DNA from: Strigamia acuminata
Lineage: Eukaryota; Arthropoda; Chilopoda; Geophilomorpha; Linotaeniidae
Assembly (NCBI GenBank): GCA_949358305.1
Contig: OX442314.1
Span: 26,645,118 to 26,709,117 of the forward strand
Direction of reading: 5' to 3'
DNA length: 64,000 bases
Shown piece by piece: positions 31,415 to 45,000 of the stretch. The translations under genes and the position numbers were made by a program. The notes under the pieces were generated by a model. The model saw only the letters and a list, made by a program, of their open reading frames with translations, ran no database searches and was not told where the DNA came from. Position 1 is the stretch's first letter; each line of letters opens with the position of its first letter.

Positions 31415-33091
31415 ATGGCGTCTACGGTGATTCCAATCCAGTCAACTGCTGGAGCGATTCCAGTATTAAATGAGAAGGGTAAACGCACGAAATGATAAAA
31501 AAATAATGTTATATGTTTAAAACTTTTGTCCTGTTTAGGTGAGGTGTCTATGCGCAAGGTGAAGGTGCACAGATATGTATCTGGCAAGCGACCCGAATAT
31601 GCGCCACACAGTTCGAGTGGAGAAGACAGCGACGATGAGTTTCCATTCGAGAAGAAAAACAGACAGAATCAAGAACAAGTTGAGATTGCGACGATCGAAC
31701 AGGACGAAAGAGACGACCCCAGGCTGAGACGATTGCAAAACAGGGATTATGAAACGAATACCGAAGAAAGAGTTGAAAGACATCGACATATTCATGCGCC
31801 GGAAGTTCTCGTAACTGGAGAAGAGGAATTGAAGGAAGCCGACAAGAAGAGGAAACGTGAAGAAGAAGCTGAAAGCAGCGAAGAAGAGGATTTAGATGAC
31901 GATGTAATTGACATTTCTTTTATTGTTTCTTATTTTTGCTCGATAAATGCAGATTTTTGGGTTGAAACATGTTTTTTTACACCAAAAAATGCAGATTTTA
32001 GTCAGAAAAAGTCAGTTTTGCTCTTAATTGTGCGTTTTATTGGAAAAAAAATTAAGTTTTATCATAAAAATGCAGTTTCTTTGTCGAAAAATTAGTTTTT
32101 CTGTATAAAAATATTAAAAATGTATCTTTTTTTTAGGAAATCGAAAAACGGCGTTTGTTGTTGCGAAAAAAACAACTGGACGCGCGTGAAGTCGAGTTAG
32201 AAATACTCGATGTTGAAGAAGAGGAGAAACCGGAGCCGGAAACCGAGGAATCGGCATCGGAATACGAAGAATACACCGAAAGCGAAGAAGAAATTGGTCC
32301 CAGATTGAAACCCGTTTTCGTTAAAAAACGTGATCGTATAACCGTTCAAGAGCGGGAGAGAGTCGAGTTGCAGCAACAGGAACTGGAAGTCGAAGCGAAG
32401 AAAATGGCGGAAGATCGGCGGAGAGAGACGCTCAAAATAATCGAGGAGGAAAATAAAAAGGATCTGATCGAGAAGGAAGGAATAACGGATCCGAGCAACG
32501 CGGTTGTGAGCGACGATGAAAACGACGAGGCGGAGTACGAGGGATGGAAGTTGAGGGAGTTGAAGAGGATTAAGCGCGACAGAGATGAGAGAGAATCCCG
32601 GGAAAAGGAACGACTAGAAATCGAACGATACCACGGCCTAACCGACGAAGAACGTCGCGCCGAACAACGCCTCAACCCCAAACTCGTGACCAACAAATCC
32701 GTCAAAGGAAAATACAAGTTCCTTCAGAAATACTACCACCGCGGTGCGTTCTTCATGGACGAAGACGACGAAGTCTTCCAAAGAGACTTCTCCCAACCAA
32801 CCCTCGAAGACCATTTCGACAAAACCATTCTACCCAAAGTCATGCAGGTAAATAAAACACATCCGCCATTTTTAAAACCGATTTTTAAACCGTTTTTTAT
32901 CTTTTCAGGTCAAAAACTTTGGTCGATCGGGACGAACCAAATACACGCATTTGGTTGACCAAGACACGACTCAATTCGACTCCCCCTGGGTCCAGGAAAC
33001 CGCTCAGAATTTGAAATTCCACGCCAACCAATCGGGAGGAATGAAACAAACATTCGATCGACCGACCGTGAAAAAGCGAAAAACTAAATAA
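31415..33091 (+). CDS. MFAP1: Microfibrillar-associated protein 1, spliceosomal B-complex factor
   Basis: Despite its name, a nuclear pre-mRNA splicing factor of the B complex. Exons: 31415-31478, 31539-31903, 32137-32847, 32909-33091, giving 440 aa (human 439). Conserved segments: [11 protein letters not shown] near the N-terminus, [58 protein letters not shown], the charged coiled coil up to about 340, then [40 protein letters not shown] and a C-terminal [16 protein letters not shown] overlaps the stop region (33086-33094), so the 3' UTR may be very short; a second lies near 33168. GILT starts 252 bp downstream on the same strand. Confidence 0.95.
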
Positions 33092-33342
33092 AATATTTTT
33101 TTTTTTGTTATTGTGAATGGAAAATCGTTTTGGAAGTTGTGTAAATATTTTTTTTTTTCGTAATTTTGAAATAAAATAGTTGATAGTGACGCGCAGATTG
33201 TTTATCGCCGTTTGTTTTGTGTCAAGCACAGCTTGCGGCGTCGTGAAGTGACGTCAGAGTTGTAGAGGTCACACGACTGGAGCTGTTAAGGTGTCAGTTG
33301 GTGTTGGAATTTGGTTGTTGTTAGTGGATCTTTTGTGTGAGA

Positions 33343-35139
33343 ATGTTTTCTCGGTTTACACTCTCTGTCGTCTTGTTTCAGGTGAGTATTTCTATTTTAA
33401 CATTCGTGTAACGTTATTGCAACATTAAAAATACAAAAAAAATATTAATTTTTTTTTTTTTACATCTGGTTTTACAATAATTGGAAATAATAACAAAATT
33501 GTGAAAGGAAATATGTTTTATTCAACAACAGAAAGCAAAAATTCGTCCATTTTGATACAATTTGAAAATATTATGTAATAATCAATTTTAATATTTCTAA
33601 AAAACATTTTTTTATATTTTATGCTTTTAAATTGATTTTTTTTTTATATATAAAAAACGGGTATCAGATAAACGCATTTAATGATCATTTAAAGACAATT
33701 AAATGTTAAAAATTAATATATCCTCATGGTGTGACTGAAGTCCACTTTTCCAGTCAATGATTTAATCTCATTCCAATACAATAACAAAAGACACGACAGC
33801 AATGCCTATACTGAGCTGCCACAAGTGGCAACTCTCTGAACTTTCGTAACCGGGATGAAATGGACACGGCAAATTATCTGCGTAATTTGCGTGTCAGTTA
33901 CGATATACGTGTTGTTCAAGGTTTTACAATATCCAGTTTTAATTACCCGATCATTTTATCTATGTTTTTATGCGTTTTGTTTCAGTATTTGATGATTTTG
34001 CGCGATACGCCGCACGGCCTAGGGATCCCGTCGTCGAGCCAAGCGGTCCAGCTCGATGTTTATTACGAATCTTTGTGTCCGGATAGTGTGAGGTTTATTA
34101 CCCAACAGCTGTGGCCAGCTTACCAGAAGTTATCCAGTATTATTAGCTTGCAACTAGTGCCTTATGGCAAAGCTTCCGTGAGTTACTGTCGCCGAAATGG
34201 CAACACGTGATTGAATGTATTCATATTAATTTTTGTTTGTGTTTTGAAGTATCAAAGACATGGTGACGATTGGGTTTTCACGTGTCAGCATGGACCACCT
34301 GAATGTAAAGGAAATTTAGTACAGGTATAAAATGTGTTGGATTTGTTGATTTTTATGGGTTTTTGCGTACAATTGGAACAGCTCCAATTGTACGTAGGAT
34401 TTGAATGTAATTGATTATTTTATTTTTGAGGCAAAAATTGAATTTTTGTGGGAAAAAAATTGAATTTTTGAGGGAGAAAAATTGAATTTTTGAGGCAAAA
34501 AATTGAATTTTTGAGGGAAAAAAATTGAATTTTTGAGGAAAAAAGCATTTTAAACGTAAAAAAAAATAGGATAAAATAAAAAGTTCCTGGCTCCACAATA
34601 TCTTCCATATTTCACAACAAAGCCGAAATCTTCCATCCGAATTCTAACTATTTGAAAACAATTTCCAGGCATGCGCTATTCATCTACACCCACAAACAGA
34701 TAAAAACCTCCAATTTGTCAACTGTGCCATGAGTTCCACTTACCCACCCAATGCCGGACAAACCGTAAGATTTAATTAATTAATCAACCAATACAACTAA
34801 AAAAAAAAAAACATTTTAGTGCGCAGAAACGTCTGAACTAAACTGGAATCAGATATCGGAATGTATCGACAGTCGAGACGGAAATGAAATTCTGCACGAC
34901 ATGGGTGTTAAGACGGAGAATCTAAACCCACCGCTAACGTTCATACCGTGGATCGTTGTTAACGGGGTAAAAATTATATATATTTATATACATATATATA
35001 ATTTAATTAAAAATTCATCAAATTTTATTCATTTCTCTAGAAATCTTCCTCCGAAATCCTCGATGCTGCTCTAACTAATCTTCAAGGATTGATTTGCAAG
35101 AGTTACTCAGGACCGGAAGTACCTCCAGCTTGCACTTAA
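33343..35139 (+). CDS. GILT: GILT: gamma-interferon-inducible lysosomal thiol reductase homologue
   Basis: Reduces disulfides of proteins in lysosomes at low pH and has immune roles in insects (family knowledge). Exons: 33343-33381, 33986-34177, 34250-34324, 34669-34764, 34820-34966, 35041-35139, giving 215 aa. A signal peptide starts MFSRFTLSVVLFQYLMIL. The thioredoxin-like part begins QLDVYYESLCPDSVRFI. The family signature CQHGPPECKGNLVQAC is complete (CQHG-x2-EC-x2-N-x4-C). IPWIVVNG and a C-terminal CKSY...PPACT follow. The active site is CPDS rather than CxxC: the second cysteine is replaced by Ser, as in some invertebrate homologues, so redox activity may be altered. AATAAA near 35440. 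Tail-to-tail with PUS3. Confidence 0.93.
34430..34560. repeat. Intronic tandem array, 21-22 bp unit (GILT)
   Basis: About six copies of GGCAAAAAATTGAATTTTTG-type units. The wording is nearly the same as the AGL array at 14341-14660. Confidence 0.85.
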
Positions 35140-35494
35140 AAAAAGAAAAGACAAATTGTTGGATTTGTTACAAAATGATTTTTATTTCTTTTTTTAAACG
35201 ATTTTATCTTCAATTTTTATTTTCTTGGAATAATGTTCAATTCTTTCGTCTAAACTGTTGCACGTCTGTCTGCTTAAAAGCGGCTTGTAAATTTTCGATT
35301 TTATTTGCGACGTTAAGTTGTCCGTTTGATGGTTGTTTTGTGAGTCTTCCACTTTTTCTAATAATTTCCTGGTGATTGTTGCCCTGTTTTTATCGTTTGT
35401 TTATTTATAAACAAAAAAAAAGACAATGATTACGTGAATAAATAAAGGTTACGGATAATTTAATGTTTTGTTTTTGTTATTTCTAATCTACTAT

Positions 35495-36990
35495 TTACTT
35501 TATCGCTTCGTTGCTCCATTCCCGTTGATAATTCTGAATGACTTGAGTTTTTGCTTCTAAAAAAACAAATATACAAAGTAAAATATATTAAATACATTTT
35601 CAACACTGGCAGCCATTTGCAAAAATGGCGGACTGTTAAAAAAATGTATTTATAAAGAAAAATGTATTAAATTTACATTTTCAATAACGGCAGCCATTTG
35701 CAAAAATGGCGACCTGTTTAAACAAAACAAAATCACCTTCGTCAACCGTCCACTCGACGTTGAAATCGCATTCAAACAAAACCAACGGTAATTCCGACGC
35801 CATATCGTATTGCGGTTTCCTCGGACATTTCTCTACGTTAAATAAGTCTTCGATCACAGTTGGCGGTTCGACTGTTTGTCCAACAAGGAAAAGAATGGCC
35901 ACAATACACCGCACTTGATGCCACAAAAACCCCGTACTCGAAATGACAAATTCGTATAATTGGTACCCATCATCGTCACTAAAAAATCCAAAAAGAAATA
36001 TCTATAAAAATTAATAAGTTAAAAAATATATATATATACTTATTAACGGGATTAATTTCCGCCCTCGTGATGGTCCTGATGAATTTAGTGACGCCATTCC
36101 CGACGTCCATTTTGCACAAATTCCTAAAATCGTGCTCGCCCATCAAATAGTCGCATCCTGTCCTCATTTTCTCAACGTCCAACCCAGATTTGGGGAAATA
36201 ATATTTATAAGTTCGTTGAAAACACGAAAACCTAAAAAATAAACTCCCCAAAAAAATTAAAAAATTAAAAAATCCAAATTTCTGTGATCAAACTGCACCT
36301 GGCGCTAAAATCAACATCGACAGGCGCCCAAGCCAAAACTCGGATTTCTTTCGGTAAAACCTTATTCAGAATAAACGTGTATCGAATTTCCTCCTCGCAA
36401 TTTCGACCACTGTTTCCACAATCGATGACTCCGAGTCCGGAATTGAGATTCGACCGTAAATCGATCGAAATAACCTGCGAAAACGCGCTCACTCCTTTAT
36501 CGGTTCGACCACACCGATGATAATTCGAATTTTCCCTGCATTCGATTAACCGCGTTATAATCAGAGCATTGAACAGCGAATTTTCTATAGTTTTCATTTC
36601 GTCTTCTTGGACAGTGAATCCGTGATAATTCCAACCCAAATACGCCACTTTTAAGGCCACGTGTCGTTTATTATACCTAAAAAAAACAATTTATTACATT
36701 AAAAGATGCCCAATTTGTCGTTTAAAAGCATTTTACTTGCTAAAATCAAATTTTTTGAGTTTACAAGATTTCTTGTCCTCCATTTTGTTTGATTTTTTAG
36801 CGAGGACGTTCCGTAATTGTTTAACGTGGGATTCCAATCGACGAATTCTGTTTATCAAATCCTAAAAAAAATGTTTATAAATTATTAACACGACATCTAA
36901 TTTATACAAAGATCAATTTACAGTCTTTGACCATGAAATTAAATCCTCTTCCTTCTCATTTTCCTGCTTTTTATGCTCCCTGGACTCCAT
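35495..36990 (-). CDS. PUS3: tRNA pseudouridine(38/39) synthase
   Basis: A TruA-family enzyme that makes pseudouridine at tRNA positions 38 and 39. Exons: 36990-36922, 36861-36737, 36676-36299, 36231-36040, 35978-35737, 35556-35495, giving 1,068 nt and 355 aa. An N-terminal charged coiled coil (about 1-60) precedes the catalytic fold. NYHRCGRTDKGVSAF holds the catalytic Asp. RVLAWAPVDVDFSARFSC, GEHDFRNLCKMD, WHQVRCIVAILFLVGQ and PQYDMASELPLVLFEC follow in the order seen in PUS3. It is shorter than human PUS3 (481 aa), lacking the long C-terminal extension, and so closer to the catalytic core. Confidence 0.94.
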
Positions 36991-37402
36991 TTTGATTTTT
37001 CAATCACCCGTGTCTGGCAAACCGGTACCTAGCAAATTGAATAATTTTACCATTACAATTTTTTAAAATTAATTATTATTTTAATCGAGCAAAAGAGCCA
37101 ATGCGCCTTTAAAAAATATATATTCTCACGAAGATTAATATATTTTTTAAAACGTTTTTATTCATATCGCATAATTATGGTAAACTTCCTGTTATCGGTT
37201 AAGCGTTTCACGTTCCGTTGTGAATAGAGCTTGATGTTCTAATCAGGTTCAGTTTCGTGAGTCGTTGGCTGTTAATTTGGTTCGTGTCTGATTGAATTTA
37301 TTTTGTGTAGGAGTCGTTTTTGGCGTTGCAGCAGCGAAACAGGTTTCCGATGGGCAGCTGACATTTTAACATTGGATTTCGCACACCATATTTACTGTAA
37401 AA
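36991..37402. promoter_or_regulatory. Compact bidirectional promoter region of PUS3 (minus) and KIF21 (plus)
   Basis: Only 412 bp separate the two start codons. No TATA box or known motif is clear. Mostly AT-rich on the PUS3 side and more mixed composition (about 37190-37400) on the KIF21 side. Confidence 0.5.
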
Positions 37403-40400
37403 ATGGGGGAAGATGTCCGTGTCGCTTTACGGTAAGTTAAACATCAACAACAAAAATTGTTTTTATATTTTAATACACACAAAATAAAAATAAAAAACAC
37501 AAATAGAAATACCCTGTTTAAAAAAAAAAAAATTTCAAGCATGAAAAACAATTGTGCAATTGCAATATGCGTTAATTCCACAACTTTATCTTTGTGTATT
37601 ATCAATGGATTTCTACAGTTTTTATTTTTAAATTTACACGAAATTTTGGTGTAAATTTAATTATTTTCACATCAAAATCAAGTTTTAATCGCCCATAAAT
37701 CACTCAAAATTGATTTTAATCCGTTTTGACATCTAATTTCTATTTTTAAAATTTTTAAAAATCTTTTCTTCCATAAATTTCAATAATTTCTGTGTATTAA
37801 ATTTCTAAAATATTTTAATTAGGCCTAAAATAGGCTTAAATTAAAAATGCGTTTTGATGCCTATTTTGCACCACAAAGTTATGCAATTCTTTATTTAATC
37901 AAAAAACAGGTTTAAATGTGTTAATTATTGCTCAATTTGACCCTTTTTCCATTTGATGCATTCATTTTTGATGTTATTCCATCATTTTTTGATTTGTAAC
38001 CTAATTTAATTCCTTTATATAGTAAAATAGAGAATCTAGGGTAAAAAACGATCTTGATTTGATGTGTGATTACAGTTGAGGGTTTTTTTTTATTTTTATT
38101 TTTATCAGTCATGACTTGTGCATTAATCAGATCAAGTGTGGCACTTGGAGATCTTCGAAAGAGTTTAAAAACTGGAATTATATATTTATTTATTTATGTT
38201 TATTCTGTGGAGAAATGATTTTTTAACTAACTGACCCTGTGCACAAGGAAATCATTCAAAAATCCTTGACATTTAACCAGAAAAAAAGAAAAAAATTAAA
38301 ATTAATTAAATTCATGACCATTGAGAATTGAAATTTTGGATTACAATTTATTTTTTTATTTTTTTATTTTTTTGTTTTTAGAAGGTTATGTAAGTTTTTT
38401 TAGGCTTGGTTTATAACCAATCTCAAGGTAATTTTATTTAATTTACAAAAAAAAAATTATTTTTAAAAAAATTTCTAAATTTCTTGATATATTTAGAAAA
38501 ATAATGTTCAATAGAAATCAATTAGTGACACATGATATGTGATGCAACTAATAATAACAACAGAAACAAAAGATTTGTGTGTGTGTGATTTGAGGCAGTG
38601 ATTTTTTTTTTTATTTAAAAAAAGGAAGTTGCAATTAGTTACACCACCCATGCAGGATATATGGGTGTTTGAAAATAATAATTTTTTATTTTTTAAATTG
38701 ACACCGATGAAATATTCAGGTATATAGACGGATAATCGTCTGGCCTTTCAAGTGTGGAGGTGGATCAGTGTCTGGTTTTACAATTTCATCCCAACTTGGT
38801 GTGAAAACTATAAAATTAAACAAAAAAATTCATAAAATTGTTCTCTAAAACAATAAATACATCATAAAACAAAAAAAAAAAATATTGCCCCCCCTGCCCC
38901 CCCACTCACACCTCATAAAACTTCAATTAACAAATTAATTTCCGTCTTTTTTGTCAAAAGGAATTTGTAACTTATTTCTATTATGTGATGTCTGTTCCTC
39001 TTTGACCTTAAAAGGGCCCACCTGTAGGAATTGCAATAAAGAAATTTAAAAAAAAGTTGTTTTTCTTTATATGGAATTGGCCCACTTAGCATTCATGTAA
39101 CATGTTTTAGCACCCAAATTAACAACACTAAATAATAATTTTCTGTTTGGTTTTTCTATATTTGAAGCATTTTTTTTTTGTTTTTTGGTGTCATTAGGCT
39201 GGAGTAGGTTAATGAGTGGAAAAAAATGGGGAGAAAAATGGAGTTTTATTTTGTTGGTGTTGGAAGTAATAAATTATTTTTGGGAATGATAAATATTGTG
39301 ATTGAGGATAACAGTTTTCGATTGCACTATATTTGTATAAATAAGGCAAAATGTGATGCGAGTTGTTTATTGATGTCATTTTCGAGTTTATGTAACAAGT
39401 GTCATTTGTGTGGGCACCTACGTGGAAATTCTTTGCATTTGACTCAAGGATTTCTGGTTCATTCTATTCATTTGAGTTGGAAGTGGTCAATAAAGATGGT
39501 AAAATGATAAATTAGGGTTTGTTAGATTGCTAGTTTTATTGTTTCATTGGATCAAGAATGTTTAAAAACGCATACATAATTTTTAACGGTTTAACGAAGT
39601 GTAATATTTTAAGCCTAATGTTGAAGTTGCTAGACGAATCGAGAATGTGCGAGACAAAATCCAGATCAACGCGAGAGTAAATCGAGGTTAAAACGAGATT
39701 AAAGCGAGAATTTACGAGATTAAAGCGAGAATTTGCGAGATTAAAGCGAGAATTTGCGAGATTAAAGCGAGAATTTGCGAGATTAAAGCGAGAATTTACG
39801 AAATCAAAGCGAATATTTACGAATAAAAGCGAGAATTTATGAATCTAAGAGAGAATTAATGAAACGAACGTAGAGCATCAAGAAAAATCATAAAATTATT
39901 ATTGTGCGACTCTTAATCGAGTACAATCTGGTAAATTAGTTTGATGACTAAATTTGGATACATTTTGTTTCGTTGTCCACCCACTAAGAATATCACCTGG
40001 GGGAGAGATTTATGTTAATGCAAGTTGGGTTGGTACTTGGTACATGAGGGTGGGACCTTGTTTATTAGAATTATTAAAATTCTGATTGTTTTATGGGTAA
40101 ATTATCTAACACCTGGCAAACAAAGCGAAGGGAAGTTCTGGAATTGGCACGGAATTGATGATGTTTAAAATGTATACCTATTTTGATTGTTACTAACTTT
40201 ATCAGTCATTATTAGGTCATTACATTATTAACAATTATCTATGAGTAATTGACCTTGTGCTTTTAGTAAATAAGGTCGTAAGATGTAGGTAGTAATTACA
40301 GTGGTATATCTTGCTGTTGGGTAACTCAATATATTGCAACATTAACCTGCAGCTTTTACGGAAAGTCAGCTGACAAACTTTGACCATTTCCATTTGAACA

Positions 40401-42032
40401 TTTCTTTATAAAAATAATCAAAATTATATCAACTTAAATGGTAATAGCAATCACAAAACAAAATAAAAATAAAAACTACTTCTCCTATTCGTAGTAATAT
40501 AGACTGGAGTTAGGAGTAATGCGGTTCGGCCAATGGGAGAAGGCCACCCTTTTGAGTCGAACAAGAGTATAATTACTTTATGAATGTGGTGTAGTTACAC
40601 CAGGGGGTACGACAATCAGAATCTGCGTTTCAGATTCGAATCTTTCATAGGATTCGGATGATTTAGATGATTATTTTAATAAAAAAGTGGAAAATATTTT
40701 AAATTTTGTCCAATTTTCGACAAAAAATTCAAAATTTTTATATAATGTAAAGATTCGGGATTCGGGGATTCGGAACGGGATTCGATAGCCCATGTCAGAG
40801 ATTTGGTCGAATGTCATATCCACTGATTAACACCATGAGTGCAAAAGAAACATCGATAACTGTTTTTGCAGCAGGAATATTCATTAAGATAATATCCCGA
40901 GTCTGATTTGTCGAGCCAGCCGATGGACCTTTGGAAAAATGAAGTCAGGCGATACAATCATGTGATCATAACCATGGTTGCCCACCCTCCCCCCTCTATG
41001 AGAAAACACATTGCAAAATAACATTGTTAATTTATAGTTTTCTTATTGTGGGTGGAGCCAAACTGCATTACACTATAGCTTCCCAATGGTCTGTTGGCTA
41101 CTTCGGTGCTTCCCTTAAGTCGAGAACCAACAAGTGATATCTGTATTCAATGAAGCAAGTGGTGTGGATTTAATGATCTGCTGAAATGCTGTATAATGTG
41201 GTTTCAATTCAGTATGCAAAACCAAACCAGTAATGTCCAATAGATCATGGCAAACCTGTTTATTTTATTTTTTTATTTAGTATTTACAGTAAGACAGGTA
41301 GACAAGTTATAAATCATGGATTACAAGCTTTACCTCAAAATATTAAGTATTAGAGCAGTTAATCCTATTCAGTTGGCATAACAGCTGAGATAATTCTACC
41401 CATGTTGCTGTGCACTGCTCAATTCCTGACAAATTGTGCGATCAGCTCAGCAGGAAAGCCAATTTTCCTGTGTTTATACTGAATATGAAAGTTAGCAAAT
41501 AAGGAAATGGATTCTCAAGGTCATTCTTTATTCCTTCTACTTTTATAGTGTTTGGGGAAGTCATTAAAAGTGATCAAAAGAGACAGAAGTTGTTTTAATT
41601 TGCATATGGAAGTCCTGTGGACAGATGTTGCTGTCAAGATAGTCTTCTGACCACAATAGAGCCCCAATTTTGAATGTTTTTGGGGCCCCAGTTATACAGG
41701 GTTCCAAGAATATTAAAATTGAATTTATAGTTTAAGTTTTGGAGTGGATTTGAATAAATTTTGACTGAATTTGTTGTGATTTTTTTGTTTATTTTTAGAA
41801 TCCGTCCACAATTTCCACGCGAAATCATTGATAAATATCGAGTGTGCACATCGGTTGCTGCTGGAGAGCCACAAGTGTGGCTTGGCAACGATAAAGCCTT
41901 CACGTTCGACTATGTTTTCGACCAGAATTCAACGCAGGATGAAGTATTTGAAAACTGTGTCAAGAGTTTGATCGATGGGTGCTTTGATGGGCTTAACGCG
42001 ACAGTTCTTGCCTATGGGCAAGTAAGAATTTT

Positions 42033-42073
<41 letters not shown>

Positions 42074-45000
42074 TTTTTTAGAAAATTATTTTCAAACTCA
42101 TTCAACCACGACCCAATAGAAAGACACAATAGATGCATTCAGAGTTTGTTTTTATGTGCTTTTTGGTGTTTCTATAAACGGCAAAACGTGCTTAACTACG
42201 AATGTGCGAGATTATTTCGTTTTTGTCTGTTTATAGTTTATAGGTTTTACGAGTAAATGCCGATTAATCCTTTCACTGCCCTAACTCTAAAAACCAACAG
42301 TGAAAGGGTTAAAATTCCTTTATTTTTATCCGACAAATCTGTGACTGTTTGGTGGATAGCGGTCATTGCTCCACCTGCTTTACAGCTCCATCCCAGAAGT
42401 TGTCTCTGGATTCATGGGAAGAGGGGAAGGCAGTTTAAAAACAACGCAACGTAGATGCGGGACAGTTCTTCTGGAAGCAACAGTGTGGATGGTCGCTAGA
42501 CGACCATTTCCGCTGCCCTTTGCCAAGGTTGCGAACCACGGCGAAAGCCACAGGTTCGGCTACACTGAGCTCAGTGACCTGAACGGTCAAATAGGCTGTG
42601 CATAGACGCACCGTTGGATAAATAGCATAACAATACCAAGTGGTCAGCGGTTGAACTGTAGCAATGCAAAATAAAAGCACAAACACCTAAAACACTTAAA
42701 ACATAGCTTTTTGAATGCAACTACCCCGAATATAATAGAATGGTGTTGTGTTCGAATAGAGCATAGTGGTGTTCTAATTAATTTTTTTCAAAAACTTTTG
42801 AAATTGCGAGTGTTTAAAGAAATGCGAATACAATAGAATTCTGTTATTTTTGGGGTAAAGCTTAGTACAGTACTCGTAAGATCATCTGCTAACAGAAGTG
42901 TAAGCCCACAGACTTTTCTGTGTGTATAGACTTGACAGAAAAGCCTATCAGAATCGTCTGGTAGCAGAACAGTCTGTCACACCATACTTTTTGTGGTACT
43001 CGCAGCTCTATGCAACAGAAAAGAAATGGTGAATGGCTATGAAAAAGAAACAAGATGGATGCCAATAAAAAAAATTTTAAGGCTACTTTTGGAGTTAATA
43101 TGAATAGGATTGCTAGTTTATTTTTAATTGTTAATTTTATTTATAAACTAATGATCTATTTTTATAAATAAAATATACAGTTGTTTGCATTTGTTGGCAG
43201 AGCTGAATGATGCCATATTTGAGACCGGTTAAAAAAAATTACGACTGGTCAAGACCGATCGCTACTTTCTGCGCCACAGAAGTTTCTATGCCTGGAAACG
43301 TAGATCAGCTTTCTGTTGCGTCGAAATGGCAGAAAGTTAATTTTTTATGTGACGGAACACATCTCGCAGACATTCCAAGACTGGAATAAAATTTGTGAGC
43401 ACCAGTGTTTTCTGTAGGCAAAATTTCTGTGGGCAGACTGGTTTCCTACGTAGGAAACTGCTTACGAGCACTAAGCTTTAGACGGTAGTGTGTGTTGAGT
43501 CATTTCTTAAGTGTTATGACACTCCCCAAGTCATATCGTACTTATCTGTCCACACTTGCATGTTTATATAAATACTAAACACGGAAGCTTTAAATGCATC
43601 TACCGGTATTGTCCAATAGCGATAGCAAATGGCCCAAACCAAAATCTTTGTTTATTGGGCCTGGAATTTGAGTAACGGAAGATTATTTTTTAAGATTTTG
43701 TTTAAAACTTGATGTACCGTGGGTTGAGTTGGATATTTAATTGTTGATTAAAATGTTGCAGACTGGCTCAGGTAAAACATACACTATGGGAACAGGATTT
43801 GACATGAATCTGCATTACGAAGAACATGGAATCATTCCACGCGCCGTCGACCACTTGTTCCGGGGAATCGTGGAACGGCAGCAATGGGCGAGGGATAATG
43901 GCGAAAGCCCACCAGAGTTTAAGATTAATTGCCAGTTTATGGAATTATACAATGAAGAAGTGATCGATTTATTCGACACAACTCGCGACGGATTTGTCAA
44001 AGTACGTGCGAAACAAAAGCCGAGCTTCGTTAAAACGAATCGCAAGAGATCTAAAAAAAACATTTCATTATAACGAAGTTTGTTATATCAAATTTCGTTA
44101 TAACGAAGTTCGTTATATCAAATTTTGTTATAACGAAGTTCGTTGTATCAAAGTTTGTTTTTACAAAGTTCGTTATATCAAAATTCGTTATATCGAAGTT
44201 CGTTATATCGAAGTTTGTTATATCGAAGTTCGTTATATCGAAGTTCGTTATATCGAAGTTCGTTATATCAAAAAAATTTAACATCATGTTTTATGGCCAA
44301 CCAACCAATTGAGCCATTTTTGAGTCTTCGTTATAACAAAAAATTCGTTATATCGCGGTTCGTTATAACGAGGTTTGACCGTAGTTAATCTAAACGACGG
44401 CGTTTCTTTCAGGGAAAGAGATCCGGAATCAGAATACACGAAGATTCTCAACGATCAATATACACAGTTGGCTTAACCACCAGAAGCGTGACGTCCAAAG
44501 CAGAAACCATCGAGTGCTTGAAATCCGGAGCTTTGTCGCGGACTACGGCGAGCACCCAGATGAACGTACAGTCGTCCAGATCCCACGCCGTTTTCACCAT
44601 CCACATGAAACAACATCGAATAATCAACTGCAATGTAATAAATCTCCACTTTTACAAAATATTTAACAAATGATTTGTTATTAAAAAAATAGGATCCGGA
44701 GAGCGAAGCGAACGATATGAACGACTTCGAGACTTTGTCGGCAAAATTCCACTTTGTCGATTTGGCGGGAAGCGAGCGGCTAAAACGGACCGGTGCGACC
44801 GGAGAAAGAGCCCGCGAAGGGATATCCATAAATTGTGGACTGGTATTTATTATTTTGTCATTTAATTCGTTTAATTAATTAATTGAATTCATTCAGCTCG
44901 CGCTCGGTAACGTGATATCGGCTTTGGGCGACAAGGCCAAGCACAGCAGCAAGCACGTTCCTTACCGCGATTCCAAACTGACCCGACTGCTGCAAGATTC

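Noticed and set aside
39226-39507. 93-codon plus-strand ORF in KIF21 intron 1
   Set aside because: No family resemblance, no splice context, AT-rich intron; likely chance.
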